Shown: positions 1 through 8,045 of the stretch, in pieces
How positions within the stretch are numbered: position 1 is the first letter of the stretch
Layout: every line of letters begins with the position of its first letter
From: an uncultured Oscillospiraceae bacterium
Lineage (GTDB): Bacteria; Bacillota; Clostridia; Oscillospirales; Oscillospiraceae
Assembly (NCBI GenBank): GCA_944386985.1
Contig: CALXDD010000010.1
Coordinates: 1 to 64,000, forward strand
Direction: 5' to 3'
DNA length: 64,000 nucleotides
Made by a program: the position numbers and the translations under genes
The notes under the pieces: model-generated
Databases searched by the model: none
Told to the model about the DNA's origin: nothing
Seen by the model: only the letters and a program-made list of their open reading frames with translations

Positions 1-176
1 AAGCAATAGCCGATTTGAGCGTCGAAACCATATCGCCCCAGCAGATAAAGAAACTGTCCTATTATCTCGACAACTGGCAGAGCATAGATTTTGACGACAA
101 AAGAAAAGCCGCCGATGGCTTGATTTCTACAATCAAGGCCACCAGCGACCGTGTTCAGATAGAGTGGAAAATCTGA
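1..176 (+). CDS. C-terminal end of a large serine recombinase (partial)
   Basis: Only the last 57 codons are in the window, ending at the TGA at 174-176. The readable tail has the pattern ...LISTIKATSDRVQIEWKI, which is the usual C-terminus of the large serine (resolvase/TndX-like) recombinases of Firmicutes transposons and integrative elements. The catalytic N-terminal domain would lie left of the window. Such a gene normally sits at the very end of its element, so the chromosome junction should lie a short way to the right. Identification rests on the tail alone; the family call is fairly safe and the element type is unknown. Confidence 0.75.
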   Translation, partial: AIADLSVETISPQQIKKLSYYLDNWQSIDFDDKRKAADGLISTIKATSDRVQIEWKI

Positions 177-217
177 CATTTCCGCTCTATCGCCCCTCAT
201 TTCTATTTTATCTCGTT

Positions 218-232
218 TGTACCCCTTGTACA
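218..232. repeat. Dyad TGTAC-N5-GTACA near recombinase end, possible att site
   Basis: Perfect 5-bp inverted arms around CCCTT, about 40 bases past the recombinase stop codon. Serine-recombinase attachment sites usually contain short imperfect inverted repeats around a 2-bp crossover. The position fits, but no second att copy is visible, so this is only a candidate. Confidence 0.25.
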
Positions 233-342
233 CCGATGCTTCTCTCTTTGAAGTGGATGGGGAGTTCGGGGCCGGTCCCGGGGGGCTGGCACAGGCCGGT
301 CCGCGAAAGCCGACGCCAATCGACACGCTTTCCGCAAAAGAA

Positions 343-368
343 CGGCAGCCGGGATTTCCCGGCTGCCG
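343..368 (-). terminator. 12-bp perfect hairpin, possible leftward terminator
   Basis: Arms at 343-354 and 357-368 are perfectly complementary and GC-rich. Read leftward, the stem is followed by a TTCTTTT tract. It may be a second terminator for the leftward operon or may belong to the inserted element. Confidence 0.45.
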
Positions 369-600
369 GCCCTTCCATACCCTGCTTGTATTGTAAATGC
401 CCGGGATAAAACAGTCCAATGCCTATGTTGGATGCTGTGTCATGCCCGCCGTGCATGGCCGCAGGCTCCTTTGATTTCCCGCATTTATTATCTTCCTTTT
501 CCCCAAAAAGTCAAGCCGTCCTGTTGATTTTTGGCGAAATAAGACGGAGAAAGGGGATGCCTGCGGCTGCCGGTACAGCTGCGGGGTTCCGGGTGCGATA

Positions 601-638
601 GAAAAAGTCCGCTGAAATCGAGAGATTTCAGCGGACTT
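601..638 (-). terminator. Terminator of the leftward sugar operon
   Basis: Two perfect 15-bp arms (605-619 and 624-638) with a 4-nt loop. In the leftward direction they are followed by five T residues. The hairpin begins directly after the lacI stop codon, as expected for the end of the operon. Confidence 0.9.
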
Positions 639-639
639 C

Positions 640-1674
640 TTATCCCACCTGACTGGTGCTTTCCGCGCTGAGATACGCAACGGAATTTCTCCGGATCAGC
701 TTGACGTCCATCATATACCGCCGCTGCCCCGACGGAGCCTCTCCCCGGAGATTCTCCATCAGGATCTGCCCCGCAAGCCGTCCCATTTCAATGGTGGGCC
801 GCTCAATGACCGTGACCTTCGGCGTAATGGTCCGGGCCAGAAGGGAGTCGTCAAACGCCACCAGCGAGATGTCCCGGCCGATTTGGATGCCGTGCTCGAT
901 GAGGTAGTTGATGCAGCCGATGCTGATCTGGTTGTTGGCGGCAAAGATGGCCGTGGGGGGGTCCGGCAGCTCCATCAGCTGCCGTGTCAGCTCGTAGCCG
1001 CTCTCCTGATACCAGGGACCGTAGAGGACATAGGCGTCGTTCACCGGCGCGTGGTACTGCTGCATGGCGGCAAGATACCCGTCCATCCGGTTGGTGCAGA
1101 TGGTGAAATCCCGGCCCCGGTCGCCGTTGATGATGGCGATCTTCCGGTGGCCCGCCCGGAGCAGCTCCTCGGTGGCCAGGAAGGAGCCCCGGTAGTTGTT
1201 GATGACCACCGAGTCAAGACTGCCGAGGGTCCGGTCCACCAGAACCACCGGCATTCTAAGATTGTGGTAGAAGTTGAAATCATCAATGGCCGGGATCAGA
1301 ATCGCGCCGTCCACCAGGTTTCCCAGCTCCCCCATAAAGAATTTTTTCTCCTTTTCCGGGGACTCGCCGGTGGTAAAAAACAGGGTGGAGTATCCGTACG
1401 CCGATACCGCCTCCTCCACGCCCTGTACCACGGCGGAGAAAAAGTCGTTCACCAGGTCCGGAATGATCACCACGATCATATTGCTGTTCCCGCTTTTCAT
1501 GGACGCCGCCATGGAATTGCGCACATATCCCAGCTCATGGGCCGCCTTCCGCACCCGCTCCCGCGTCTCAGGGCTGACCAGTCCGCGGTCATTGATCACG
1601 CGGGACACGGTAGAAATGGCAACACCGGAACGGGCCGCCACATCTTTAATTGTTATCTGGCGCGATTTTGCCAT
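640..1674 (-). CDS. LacI family transcriptional regulator
   Basis: A 344-residue one-component regulator. Residues 5-55 form the LacI helix-turn-helix (ITIKDVAARSGVAISTVSRV) followed by the hinge helix around RNSMAASM. The rest is a periplasmic-binding-protein-like sugar-sensing domain (IVVIIPDLVNDFF..., FDDSLLARTITPKVTVIERP). The start is supported by an AGAGGGAAAG ribosome site. It is the last gene of a leftward operon encoding a kinase, an ABC transporter and a dehydrogenase, so it probably senses the transported sugar or pentitol or its phosphate. Two AAACGTTT palindromes at the operon promoter are its likely operators, although CcpA could use them too. The ligand is unknown. Confidence 0.93.
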   Translation of the reverse strand: MAKSRQITIKDVAARSGVAISTVSRVINDRGLVSPETRERVRKAAHELGYVRNSMAASMKSGNSNMIVVIIPDLVNDFFSAVVQGVEEAVSAYGYSTLFFTTGESPEKEKKFFMGELGNLVDGAILIPAIDDFNFYHNLRMPVVLVDRTLGSLDSVVINNYRGSFLATEELLRAGHRKIAIINGDRGRDFTICTNRMDGYLAAMQQYHAPVNDAYVLYGPWYQESGYELTRQLMELPDPPTAIFAANNQISIGCINYLIEHGIQIGRDISLVAFDDSLLARTITPKVTVIERPTIEMGRLAGQILMENLRGEAPSGQRRYMMDVKLIRRNSVAYLSAESTSQVG

Positions 1675-1759
1675 GTTCTTTCCCTCTGTATTTCCATTTT
1701 CAATCTAAAAACCTGCTTAATTTCATTATATTTTTTATTTTTCGGCCTGTCAACCCATG

Positions 1760-3436
1760 TCATAGAATACATTTCATGCCCGGATCGGCCCATTTGGCCA
1801 GGGACAGATACGTCTCATAGAGCGCCTGATAATCTCCGGCCTTTTCCCGGTTTGGTGTGTAGCTGCGCAGGATGCCCTCGCACAGGGCCTCCTGGGCGGC
1901 CATCACATCGGGGTAGAGACCGGCGCCGGCGGCCGCGTAGATGGCGGCCCCTCTGGCACAGGCCTGGGCGGTCTGAGATACGTCGATCCGGCAGCCCAGC
2001 ACGTCGCTGAGGGTCTGCATCACATAGGCAGACTTCTGGGCAATGCCGCCTACGGCGATCACCCGGTCCACGGTGATGTTCTCCCGGGCCAGAGTCTCTA
2101 AGATGGTCCGCTGCCCAAAGGCGGTGGCGATTACCAGGGCCTGGTAGAGCTCCGCCGCCCCGGTGCCTAAGTGAAGCCCGCCCAGGGCGCTGCGGGCATG
2201 CTCGTTGACCTGGGGGTAGCGGCGGCCGTTGAACCAGTCCAGAGCCGTGACCGCACCCTTTAGAGGAAGCTTCCGGGCCTCGGCCTCCAGGACCTGAAAG
2301 ATCCGGTCCTCCGCCGCCTGACGCAGCGCCTTCAGCTGCTGGGGAGCGATCACATCGGCGGGATAGTCCATCTCCGTCAGAGGGAAGAGGAGCAGCTTCT
2401 TCAGCCATGCGTAGGCGTCGCCGTAGGCGGCCTGGCTGGTTTCCACCCCGATAAAGCCGGGCAGAATGCTGTTCTCCGCGGCGCCGCAGGCGTAGGAGAA
2501 ATTGCCCTTTGGCACCTGGTCCTCCCGCAGCACCAGCATATCCACGGCGGAGGTGCCGATGTTCAGCACCAGCCTCCCCGGCTGGACGCCGGCGCCCACC
2601 GCTCCGGCGTGGGCGTCAAAGGAGCTTCCGGTGATCACCGTGGTCTCCGGAAGGCCCAGCCGCTCCGCCCACTCCCTGGTGATGGGGCCGAGGTTTACAG
2701 AGCAGGGACGGGGGCCCTCCCCGTAGGTGGCCCAGACCTGCCCGAGATAGGGGTCCAGGGATTCCAGGCACCGCCGGTCCGGCAGGCCCTTCCACGCGCT
2801 GTGCCAGTAGGCCTTGTGGCCCGCGGCGCAGGCGGAGCGGTACATCTTCTCCGGCCGGGTCTCTCCGGAGAGAAGGGAGGGCAGCCAGTCGCAGTGCTCC
2901 ACCCAGGAGTACGCCGCCGCCCGCACCTGGGGGTCCACCGAGACCGTGTGGAGGATCTTGGCCCAGAACCACTCCGAGGCATAGGGCCCCTGGTACCGGG
3001 TGTAGTCCGTGCCGCCCCAGGTGGAAAAGGTCTTTGTGACCTGCTGGGCCTCGTCGATGGCGGTGTGGTCCTTCCACAGATGGAACATGGCGTTGGGATT
3101 TTCCTCAAAGCCGGGCAGCAGGGCCAGGGGGGTCCCCGACTGGTCCACAGGGCAGGGGGTGGAGCCGGTGGTGTCCACCGCCAGGGCCGCCACATGCCGC
3201 CGCACGTCCTCGCCCGCCTGCTCCAGCGCCTGGGTGACGCAGGCCGTCAGACTCTCCAGATAGTCCAGGGGGTGCTGGCGGAACATCCCCGCCGCCGGGT
3301 CCTGATAGAGCCCCTGACTCCACCGGGGGTACGGGCACACCGCCTGTCCCGCCGTGGCGCCGCTGGCGGCGTCCACCACCAGAGCCCGGGCGGAGTCGCT
3401 GCCGTAGTCCACGCCGATCACATACTGTTTTTCCAT
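1760..3436 (-). CDS. araB: Ribulokinase (FGGY family, AraB type)
   Basis: A 558-residue FGGY carbohydrate kinase close to AraB over its whole length. It has the N-terminal IGVDYGSDSARALVVD phosphate-binding loop, VDTTGSTPCPVD, ENPNAMFHLWKDHTA, SSEWFWAKILH-like and LDWFNGRR motifs, and a GGIAQKSAYVMQ adenosine-site motif. AraB enzymes phosphorylate L-ribulose and often accept D-ribulose and other ketopentoses. No arabinose isomerase (araA) or ribulose-5-phosphate epimerase (araD) is nearby; an SDR dehydrogenase is. The real substrate may therefore be a ketopentose made by oxidation of a pentitol. A ribosome site (GGAGGAACAGAAA) precedes the ATG. A hairpin with a T-run separates it from the upstream permease gene and may reduce its expression. 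Confidence 0.88.
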   Translation of the reverse strand: MEKQYVIGVDYGSDSARALVVDAASGATAGQAVCPYPRWSQGLYQDPAAGMFRQHPLDYLESLTACVTQALEQAGEDVRRHVAALAVDTTGSTPCPVDQSGTPLALLPGFEENPNAMFHLWKDHTAIDEAQQVTKTFSTWGGTDYTRYQGPYASEWFWAKILHTVSVDPQVRAAAYSWVEHCDWLPSLLSGETRPEKMYRSACAAGHKAYWHSAWKGLPDRRCLESLDPYLGQVWATYGEGPRPCSVNLGPITREWAERLGLPETTVITGSSFDAHAGAVGAGVQPGRLVLNIGTSAVDMLVLREDQVPKGNFSYACGAAENSILPGFIGVETSQAAYGDAYAWLKKLLLFPLTEMDYPADVIAPQQLKALRQAAEDRIFQVLEAEARKLPLKGAVTALDWFNGRRYPQVNEHARSALGGLHLGTGAAELYQALVIATAFGQRTILETLARENITVDRVIAVGGIAQKSAYVMQTLSDVLGCRIDVSQTAQACARGAAIYAAAGAGLYPDVMAAQEALCEGILRSYTPNREKAGDYQALYETYLSLAKWADPGMKCIL

Positions 3437-3455
3437 TTTCTGTTCCTCCGTTGTT

Positions 3456-3498
3456 TAAAAAGGCAGGGCGCCGCCGGTTGAAAGCCGTGCAGCGCCCT
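3456..3498 (-). terminator. Intra-operon hairpin with T-run (attenuator-like)
   Basis: Arms AGGGCGC (3465-3471) and GCGCCCT (3492-3498) enclose a second partial stem. Read leftward they are followed by GCCTTTTTA. It sits between the permease stop and the kinase start, so it may act as a partial terminator or processing site that lowers araB and lacI transcript levels. Confidence 0.5.
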
Positions 3499-3541
3499 CT
3501 TTTTCTCTCCTGACAGGGCGAGTGTGGGGGGGCGGGCTGGG

Positions 3542-4534
3542 TTACTTGGCCCGTCTCCGGTTCTTGAAGATATCAATGCCCACAGCCAGAATGATCACGA
3601 TGCCCTTGATGACCATCTGCATATAGGAGGTCACCCGCAGCTGATTGAGGCCGTTATTCAGAATACCGATGACCAGGGCGCCGAACAGGGTGCCGCTGAG
3701 GGTGCCGATACCGCCGTTGAAGCTGGTGCCGCCCAGCACCGCGGCGGCGATGGCGTCGGACTCATAGCCGTCGCCGGCGGTGGGCTGGCCGGAGTACATC
3801 CGGGAGGCCAGCACAATGCCCGCCAGAGCGGAGAGCACCGCAGAGATCACATAGGCGCGGATGGTGATGGACTTGGTGTTGATGCCGGTGAACCGGGCGG
3901 CATTGACGTTGCCGCCCACCGCGTACATCCGGCGGCCGAACTTGGTGCGGTAGAGGATGACGCTGCAGAGCACCATGGCGAAAAACACGATGTACACAGG
4001 GACGGGGATCCCCAGGAAATAGCTGTTGCCGAAGGCGTTGAAGGACTCGTTGGTGCAGCTGACCGACCGCCCGTCGGTGATGATGTAGGCAAAGCCGCGG
4101 ATGACCTCCATCATAGACAGGGTGACGATGAAGGGGGGCATGCCGGTGAAGGCGATGATGCAGCCGTTGATGAGACCCAGCACAGCCCCCAGAAGGAGGC
4201 TCAAAATCACAGCGCCCGCAATGGGAACGCCGCTTTCAATCAGCATGACCACGCTGACGCCGCAGGCGCCCAGCACGGAGCCGACGGTCAGGTCGATGCC
4301 GCCGATGATCAGCACGAAGGTCATGCCGAAGGCTAAGAGGGCGTTGGTGCAGATCTGCCGCAGCACCGTCAAAAGATTCGAGGGAGTGGCAAAGTTTTCC
4401 GTCGCCACGGTGAGAAACACGGTGAGGACCAGCAGGGCGATCAGAATGCCGGCGTTCCGCTTCAGGTAGTCCAGCCCCCAGTATGCCCCCTGCGTCAGGG
4501 GCGTGTCGTTCCTCTGCGCTTCGTTCTTCTTCAT
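3542..4534 (-). CDS. Sugar ABC transporter permease (RbsC/MglC family)
   Basis: A hydrophobic protein of about 330 residues of the BPD_transp_2 family, forming the membrane channel of an ABC sugar importer. About ten membrane segments are visible, starting at AGILIALLVLTVFLTVAT. Family motifs GMTFVLIIGGIDLTVGSV and the loop VGGNVNAARFTGIN (permease-ATPase contact) are intact. The ATG at 4534 overlaps the upstream ATPase stop by one base (TGATG), indicating translational coupling; an in-frame GTG lies just before it, but the GGAGG spacing favours the ATG. It works with the ATPase and binding protein encoded upstream. Confidence 0.93.
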   Translation of the reverse strand: MKKNEAQRNDTPLTQGAYWGLDYLKRNAGILIALLVLTVFLTVATENFATPSNLLTVLRQICTNALLAFGMTFVLIIGGIDLTVGSVLGACGVSVVMLIESGVPIAGAVILSLLLGAVLGLINGCIIAFTGMPPFIVTLSMMEVIRGFAYIITDGRSVSCTNESFNAFGNSYFLGIPVPVYIVFFAMVLCSVILYRTKFGRRMYAVGGNVNAARFTGINTKSITIRAYVISAVLSALAGIVLASRMYSGQPTAGDGYESDAIAAAVLGGTSFNGGIGTLSGTLFGALVIGILNNGLNQLRVTSYMQMVIKGIVIILAVGIDIFKNRRRAK

Positions 4535-6042
4535 CACTTTTTACCTCCAGATGCAAGCCACATAATTTCTTCCTGGGACGCCCGGGCCTCCGGAATATTG
4601 TCCACCTCGCCGGAGACGGTGCCCTCGTGCATTACGATGATCCGGTCGCTGAGATTGATGATCTCGTCCATCTCAGAGGAGATCAGCATAATGGCGATCC
4701 CCTGCTGGGCCAGGGCGAAAATCAGCTGATAGATCTCCGCCTTGGCGCCTACGTCGATGCCCCGGGTGGGCTCGTCCAGGATCAGGATCTTCGGCTCGGT
4801 GGCAAGCCACTTGGACACCAGCACCTTCTGCTGGTTGCCGCCGGACAGCTGGCCCACCGCCTGCTTGGTGGACGTCATTTTGATGGCCAGGTCGTGGACG
4901 TGGTGGTCCACGATGGCCTGGCGCTTCGCCTGGTTCATGCCCACGATCCCCATGAACTTCTCTAAAACGGGGTAGGTCATATTGTCCTCAATGCTTCCGG
5001 TGAGGAAAAGGCCCTCCAGCTTCCGGTTTTCCGGAACGAATCCGATGCCGTTGGCGATGGCGTCCCGGGCGCTGCGGATGCGGACGGGCTTTCCCTCAAT
5101 GAGCAGCTCGCCGGACTGGAGAGGATCGATGCCGAAGATGGCACGGGCCGTCTCGCTGCGCCCTGCGCCCACCAGGCCGGAAAAGCCCAGGATCTCCCCC
5201 TTGCGCAGCTGGAAGCTGACGTCCTTGAGGTACTTGTTCTTGAAGTGCTTGACCTCCAGGGTCACCGCGCCGATCTCCGGACGGCTCTCCCGGTGGTAGA
5301 CCTCGTTGATCTCCCGGCCCACCATCATGGACACCAGCTTGTTCTGGCTGAGATTGCAGGCATCGTCGGTGCCGATCAGATGGCCGTCCCGCAGGACGCT
5401 GATGGAGTCGGCGATGCGGAAGATCTCGTCCATCCGGTGGGAGATGTAGATGATGGCGATGCCCTGGGCCTTCAGCTTGGCGATCTGCTCAAACAGGTGC
5501 TCGATCTCCACGCTGGTCAGGGACGAGGTGGGCTCGTCCATCACGATGAGGCGGGCGTTGAACATAATGGCCCGGGTGATCTCCACCATCTGCTGCTTGG
5601 CGATGCTCAGCTCACTGACCTTGGTGCGGACATTGATCTGCATGTCCATGTCGTCAATGACCTTCTGGGCCTCCCGGATCATTCTTTTATCGTCAATGAA
5701 CAGGCTCTTCATCCTCTCCGCGCCCATGAAGAGGTTGTCGAACACTGTCATATTATCTGCAAGGCTGATTTCCTGGTGAATAATGCTGATGCCGTTGGCT
5801 TTGGCGTCCTGAACCGAGTTGATTTTTACCGGTTCACCGTTGATTCTGATCTCTCCGTCGCCTGGGTCCATGGAATAGATCCCGCCCAGGATTTTAATCA
5901 AAGTGGATTTTCCCGCTCCGTTTTCGCCCATCAGGGCGCGCACTTCGCCCGGTTTCACGCGGATATCAATGCGGTCCAGCACTTTTGCACCGGGGAAGGT
6001 TTTGGAGATGTTGGTCATTTCAAGAAAATATGGACTGCTCAC
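4534..6042 (-). CDS. Sugar ABC transporter ATP-binding protein (RbsA/MglA family)
   Basis: A 502-residue double-ATPase subunit. The first domain has Walker A GENGAGKST, signature LSIAKQQMVEI and Walker B LIVMDEPTSSLT. The second has the degenerate Walker A typical of the family (SGLVGAGRSE), signature LSGGNQQKVLVSKW and Walker B ILILDEPTRGIDVG. It powers import through the adjacent permease. The start is a GTG preceded by GGAGGG at five bases spacing; no better ATG lies upstream. A strong stem-loop at 6076-6104 separates it from the binding-protein gene. Confidence 0.94.
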   Translation of the reverse strand: MSSPYFLEMTNISKTFPGAKVLDRIDIRVKPGEVRALMGENGAGKSTLIKILGGIYSMDPGDGEIRINGEPVKINSVQDAKANGISIIHQEISLADNMTVFDNLFMGAERMKSLFIDDKRMIREAQKVIDDMDMQINVRTKVSELSIAKQQMVEITRAIMFNARLIVMDEPTSSLTSVEIEHLFEQIAKLKAQGIAIIYISHRMDEIFRIADSISVLRDGHLIGTDDACNLSQNKLVSMMVGREINEVYHRESRPEIGAVTLEVKHFKNKYLKDVSFQLRKGEILGFSGLVGAGRSETARAIFGIDPLQSGELLIEGKPVRIRSARDAIANGIGFVPENRKLEGLFLTGSIEDNMTYPVLEKFMGIVGMNQAKRQAIVDHHVHDLAIKMTSTKQAVGQLSGGNQQKVLVSKWLATEPKILILDEPTRGIDVGAKAEIYQLIFALAQQGIAIMLISSEMDEIINLSDRIIVMHEGTVSGEVDNIPEARASQEEIMWLASGGKK

Positions 6043-6075
6043 AATATCCCTCCATCAAAATACGTTGTTTACGGA

Positions 6076-6104
6076 GGATCCACCCCGTTTGGCGGGGTGG
6101 ATCC
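6076..6104 (-). repeat. Intercistronic stem-loop between binding protein and ATPase genes
   Basis: Perfect 12-bp arms (6076-6087 and 6093-6104) with a 5-nt loop and no T-run in either direction. In sugar ABC operons such hairpins often protect the upstream binding-protein mRNA from 3' decay, giving more binding protein than membrane subunits. That role is inferred. Confidence 0.7.
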
Positions 6105-6175
6105 ATCCATTGCTTGCCGGACTGCCAGCGAACGATTGTCACTTTTCGGGTTTCTCTCTGTACGCTATGTAGCAG

Positions 6176-7159
6176 TTAGGAATTGGCGTTGGTGGCGTCG
6201 ATGAGCTCCACGGGGATCAGCATCTCAGACTCCACGCCCTCGCCGCTGAGGATGCTGTGGCAGGCGTTGATGGTCTCAGCGCCGATGTCAACAGGGTGCT
6301 GGGCGGCGGTGGCCAGCAGGCGGCCGGCGGCGATGGAGGCCTTGCCGTCGTCAGAGCCGTCCACGGCCACAACCTTGATGGAATCCAGCTTGCCGGCGGC
6401 CTCAATGGCGGCCAGAGCGCCCAGAGCGGAGGGGTCGTTCAGGCAGAACACGCCGGTGATCTCAGGATAGGACTGCAGGATGTTCTCCATGACAGGCAGA
6501 GCGGTGTCGGTGCCCGGGGTGATCTCCTGGCGGACCACGATCTCCATGTCGGGATAGTTGGACAGGGCGTTGACAAAGCCCTCGGCGCGGTCGTAGCACA
6601 CCACGGCCACATCGTAGGTCAGCATGGCGATCTTGCCGGTGCCGCCCAGCTGCTCAGCCAGGGCCTCGCCGATGAGCTGGCCGGCCATGTAGTTATCGGA
6701 CACCACGGTGCAGTCCACCAGATCGGTGTCGTCCACAGGGGAGTTGAAGGCAATCACAGGGATACCGGCGCTCTTGCAGGCCTCCAGGGAGGACTTGATG
6801 CCGGCGGAGTCCACGGGGTCGATGCACATGACGTCCACGCCCTGCTGAATCATATCCTCAATGTCGGAGATCTGCTTGGCGGGGTCGAAGGCGGCGTCCA
6901 TGATAATGAGCTCGTCGCCCTCATTCTTGGCGGACTCCATGCCGTCCTGAATGTCTACATAGAAGGGGTTGGAGAGGTCGGCAATGGAGATGCCGATCTT
7001 CACACCGTCGCCGGTGTCGCCGGTGTCACCGGTGTCGCTGGTGCTGCCGGAGTTGCCGGAGTTTCCGGAATTGCCGGAGTTACCGCTGTTGCTGCTGCAA
7101 GAGGACAGGATTCCTACTGCCATGCAAAGCGACAGGAGTAGTGCCAGGTACTTTTTCAT
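6176..7159 (-). CDS. Sugar ABC transporter substrate-binding lipoprotein (RbsB type)
   Basis: About 327 residues. A lipoprotein signal peptide (KKYLALLLSLCMAVGILSSC) places the lipidated cysteine at residue 21, followed by a flexible Gly/Asn/Ser and Asp/Thr/Gly repeat linker (residues 24-52). The mature part is a type I periplasmic-binding fold of the ribose/galactose class: KIGISIADLSNPFYVDIQDGM, DAAFDPAKQISDIEDMI, GVFCLNDPSALGALAAIEAAG and KVVAVDGSDDG are recognisable. The start at 7159 was chosen over an in-frame upstream codon because GGAGG lies at the right distance and it begins the signal peptide. It delivers a pentose- or pentitol-like ligand to the permease; the exact ligand cannot be read from the sequence. 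Confidence 0.93.
   Translation of the reverse strand: MKKYLALLLSLCMAVGILSSCSSNSGNSGNSGNSGNSGSTSDTGDTGDTGDGVKIGISIADLSNPFYVDIQDGMESAKNEGDELIIMDAAFDPAKQISDIEDMIQQGVDVMCIDPVDSAGIKSSLEACKSAGIPVIAFNSPVDDTDLVDCTVVSDNYMAGQLIGEALAEQLGGTGKIAMLTYDVAVVCYDRAEGFVNALSNYPDMEIVVRQEITPGTDTALPVMENILQSYPEITGVFCLNDPSALGALAAIEAAGKLDSIKVVAVDGSDDGKASIAAGRLLATAAQHPVDIGAETINACHSILSGEGVESEMLIPVELIDATNANS
7004..7090 (-). repeat. Microsatellite-like repeat coding the lipoprotein linker
   Basis: Codes for five near-perfect Asn-Ser-Gly units followed by three Asp-Thr-Gly units just after the lipid-anchored cysteine. The 9-base periodicity makes the length of this spacer likely to vary between strains by slippage. Confidence 0.8.
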
Positions 7160-7223
7160 CGTTTTTACCTCCAAATAATTTCTTTATCTCCAATACGTCC
7201 CGAAGGATATATGTGGATTCTGT

Positions 7224-8006
7224 TTACCAGGCGGTGTAGCCGCCGTCCACCAGATAGGTGCTGCCGGTGACGAAAGAAGAGGCGTCGGAGGCCAGATAGA
7301 CCGCGATGCCCATCAGCTCCTCCGCCACGCCGGAGCGGCCCATGGGGGTCATGGAGAACCAGCGCTCGATGGCGGGGTCCTTTCTCTGGTAGCGGTCCTC
7401 GCTCATCTCGGTGCGCATATAGCCCGGGCAGATGGCGTTGACCCGGACGCCCCGCTGGGCCCACTCGGTGGCCATGGACTTGGTCAGCATGATGAGGCCG
7501 CCCTTGGAGGCGTTGTAGGCGCACTGGTTCTGGGGGGTGTTGACGATCATGCCGGACATGGAGGCGATGTTGATGATGCTGCCCTTGCCCTGCTGGAGCA
7601 TCACCTTGCCCACCTCCCGGGAGACGATGAAGGGTCCGTTGAGGTTGACGTCGATGACCTCTTTCCAGTCCTCAAAGGTGACCTTCTCCGCATCGTCGCC
7701 CCGCCAGGTACCGGCGTTGTTGATCAGGATGTCGATCTTGCCGTACTCGTCCATGACCTTTTTGACCATGGCGACCACGTCGTCCTCCACCCGCATGTCC
7801 CCTTTGATGACGGTGCACTTGACGCCCTCCGCCTCAATGAGCTTCTGGGTTTCCAGAGCGGTCTCAATTCTGCGGGCCGCGATCACGATGTTGGCGCCCG
7901 CCTGGGCCAGACCGGTGGCCATGGCCTTTCCCAATCCCTGGCCGCCGCCGGTGACAATCGCCACGCGGCCCTTCAGGGAAAACTGTTCCATTACGTTCAG
8001 TGCCAT
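7224..8006 (-). CDS. SDR family oxidoreductase (polyol/gluconate dehydrogenase-like)
   Basis: A 260-residue short-chain dehydrogenase. It has the Rossmann motif TGGGQGLGKAMA, the NNAG motif (ILINNAGTW), the catalytic Ser, Tyr and Lys (IINIASMSG; YNASKGG) and the C-terminal PMGRSGVAEELMGIAVYLASD typical of gluconate 5-dehydrogenase and 2-deoxygluconate dehydrogenase relatives. The ATG at 8006 was chosen over a TTG at 8012 because of its spacing from AAAGGAGGA. As second gene of the sugar operon it probably interconverts an alcohol and a keto sugar, for example pentitol to ketopentose ahead of the AraB-type kinase. The substrate is not proven. Confidence 0.88.
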   Translation of the reverse strand: MALNVMEQFSLKGRVAIVTGGGQGLGKAMATGLAQAGANIVIAARRIETALETQKLIEAEGVKCTVIKGDMRVEDDVVAMVKKVMDEYGKIDILINNAGTWRGDDAEKVTFEDWKEVIDVNLNGPFIVSREVGKVMLQQGKGSIINIASMSGMIVNTPQNQCAYNASKGGLIMLTKSMATEWAQRGVRVNAICPGYMRTEMSEDRYQRKDPAIERWFSMTPMGRSGVAEELMGIAVYLASDASSFVTGSTYLVDGGYTAW

Positions 8007-8045
8007 TTTCAATGTCCTCCTTTAAAAATTTCCGCTTCAACGGCA

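Larger units (their letters stand above)
177..600. other. Non-coding stretch between mobile-element end and lacI
   Basis: About 420 bases without a convincing gene. The short open frames here lack ribosome sites and resemble no family I know. It contains the dyad at 218-232 and the hairpin at 343-368. The recombination junction of the integrated element probably lies in it. Confidence 0.5.

Noticed and set aside
7004..7090. Short repeat array as CRISPR
   Set aside because: Units are 9 bases, in frame and encode the lipoprotein linker.
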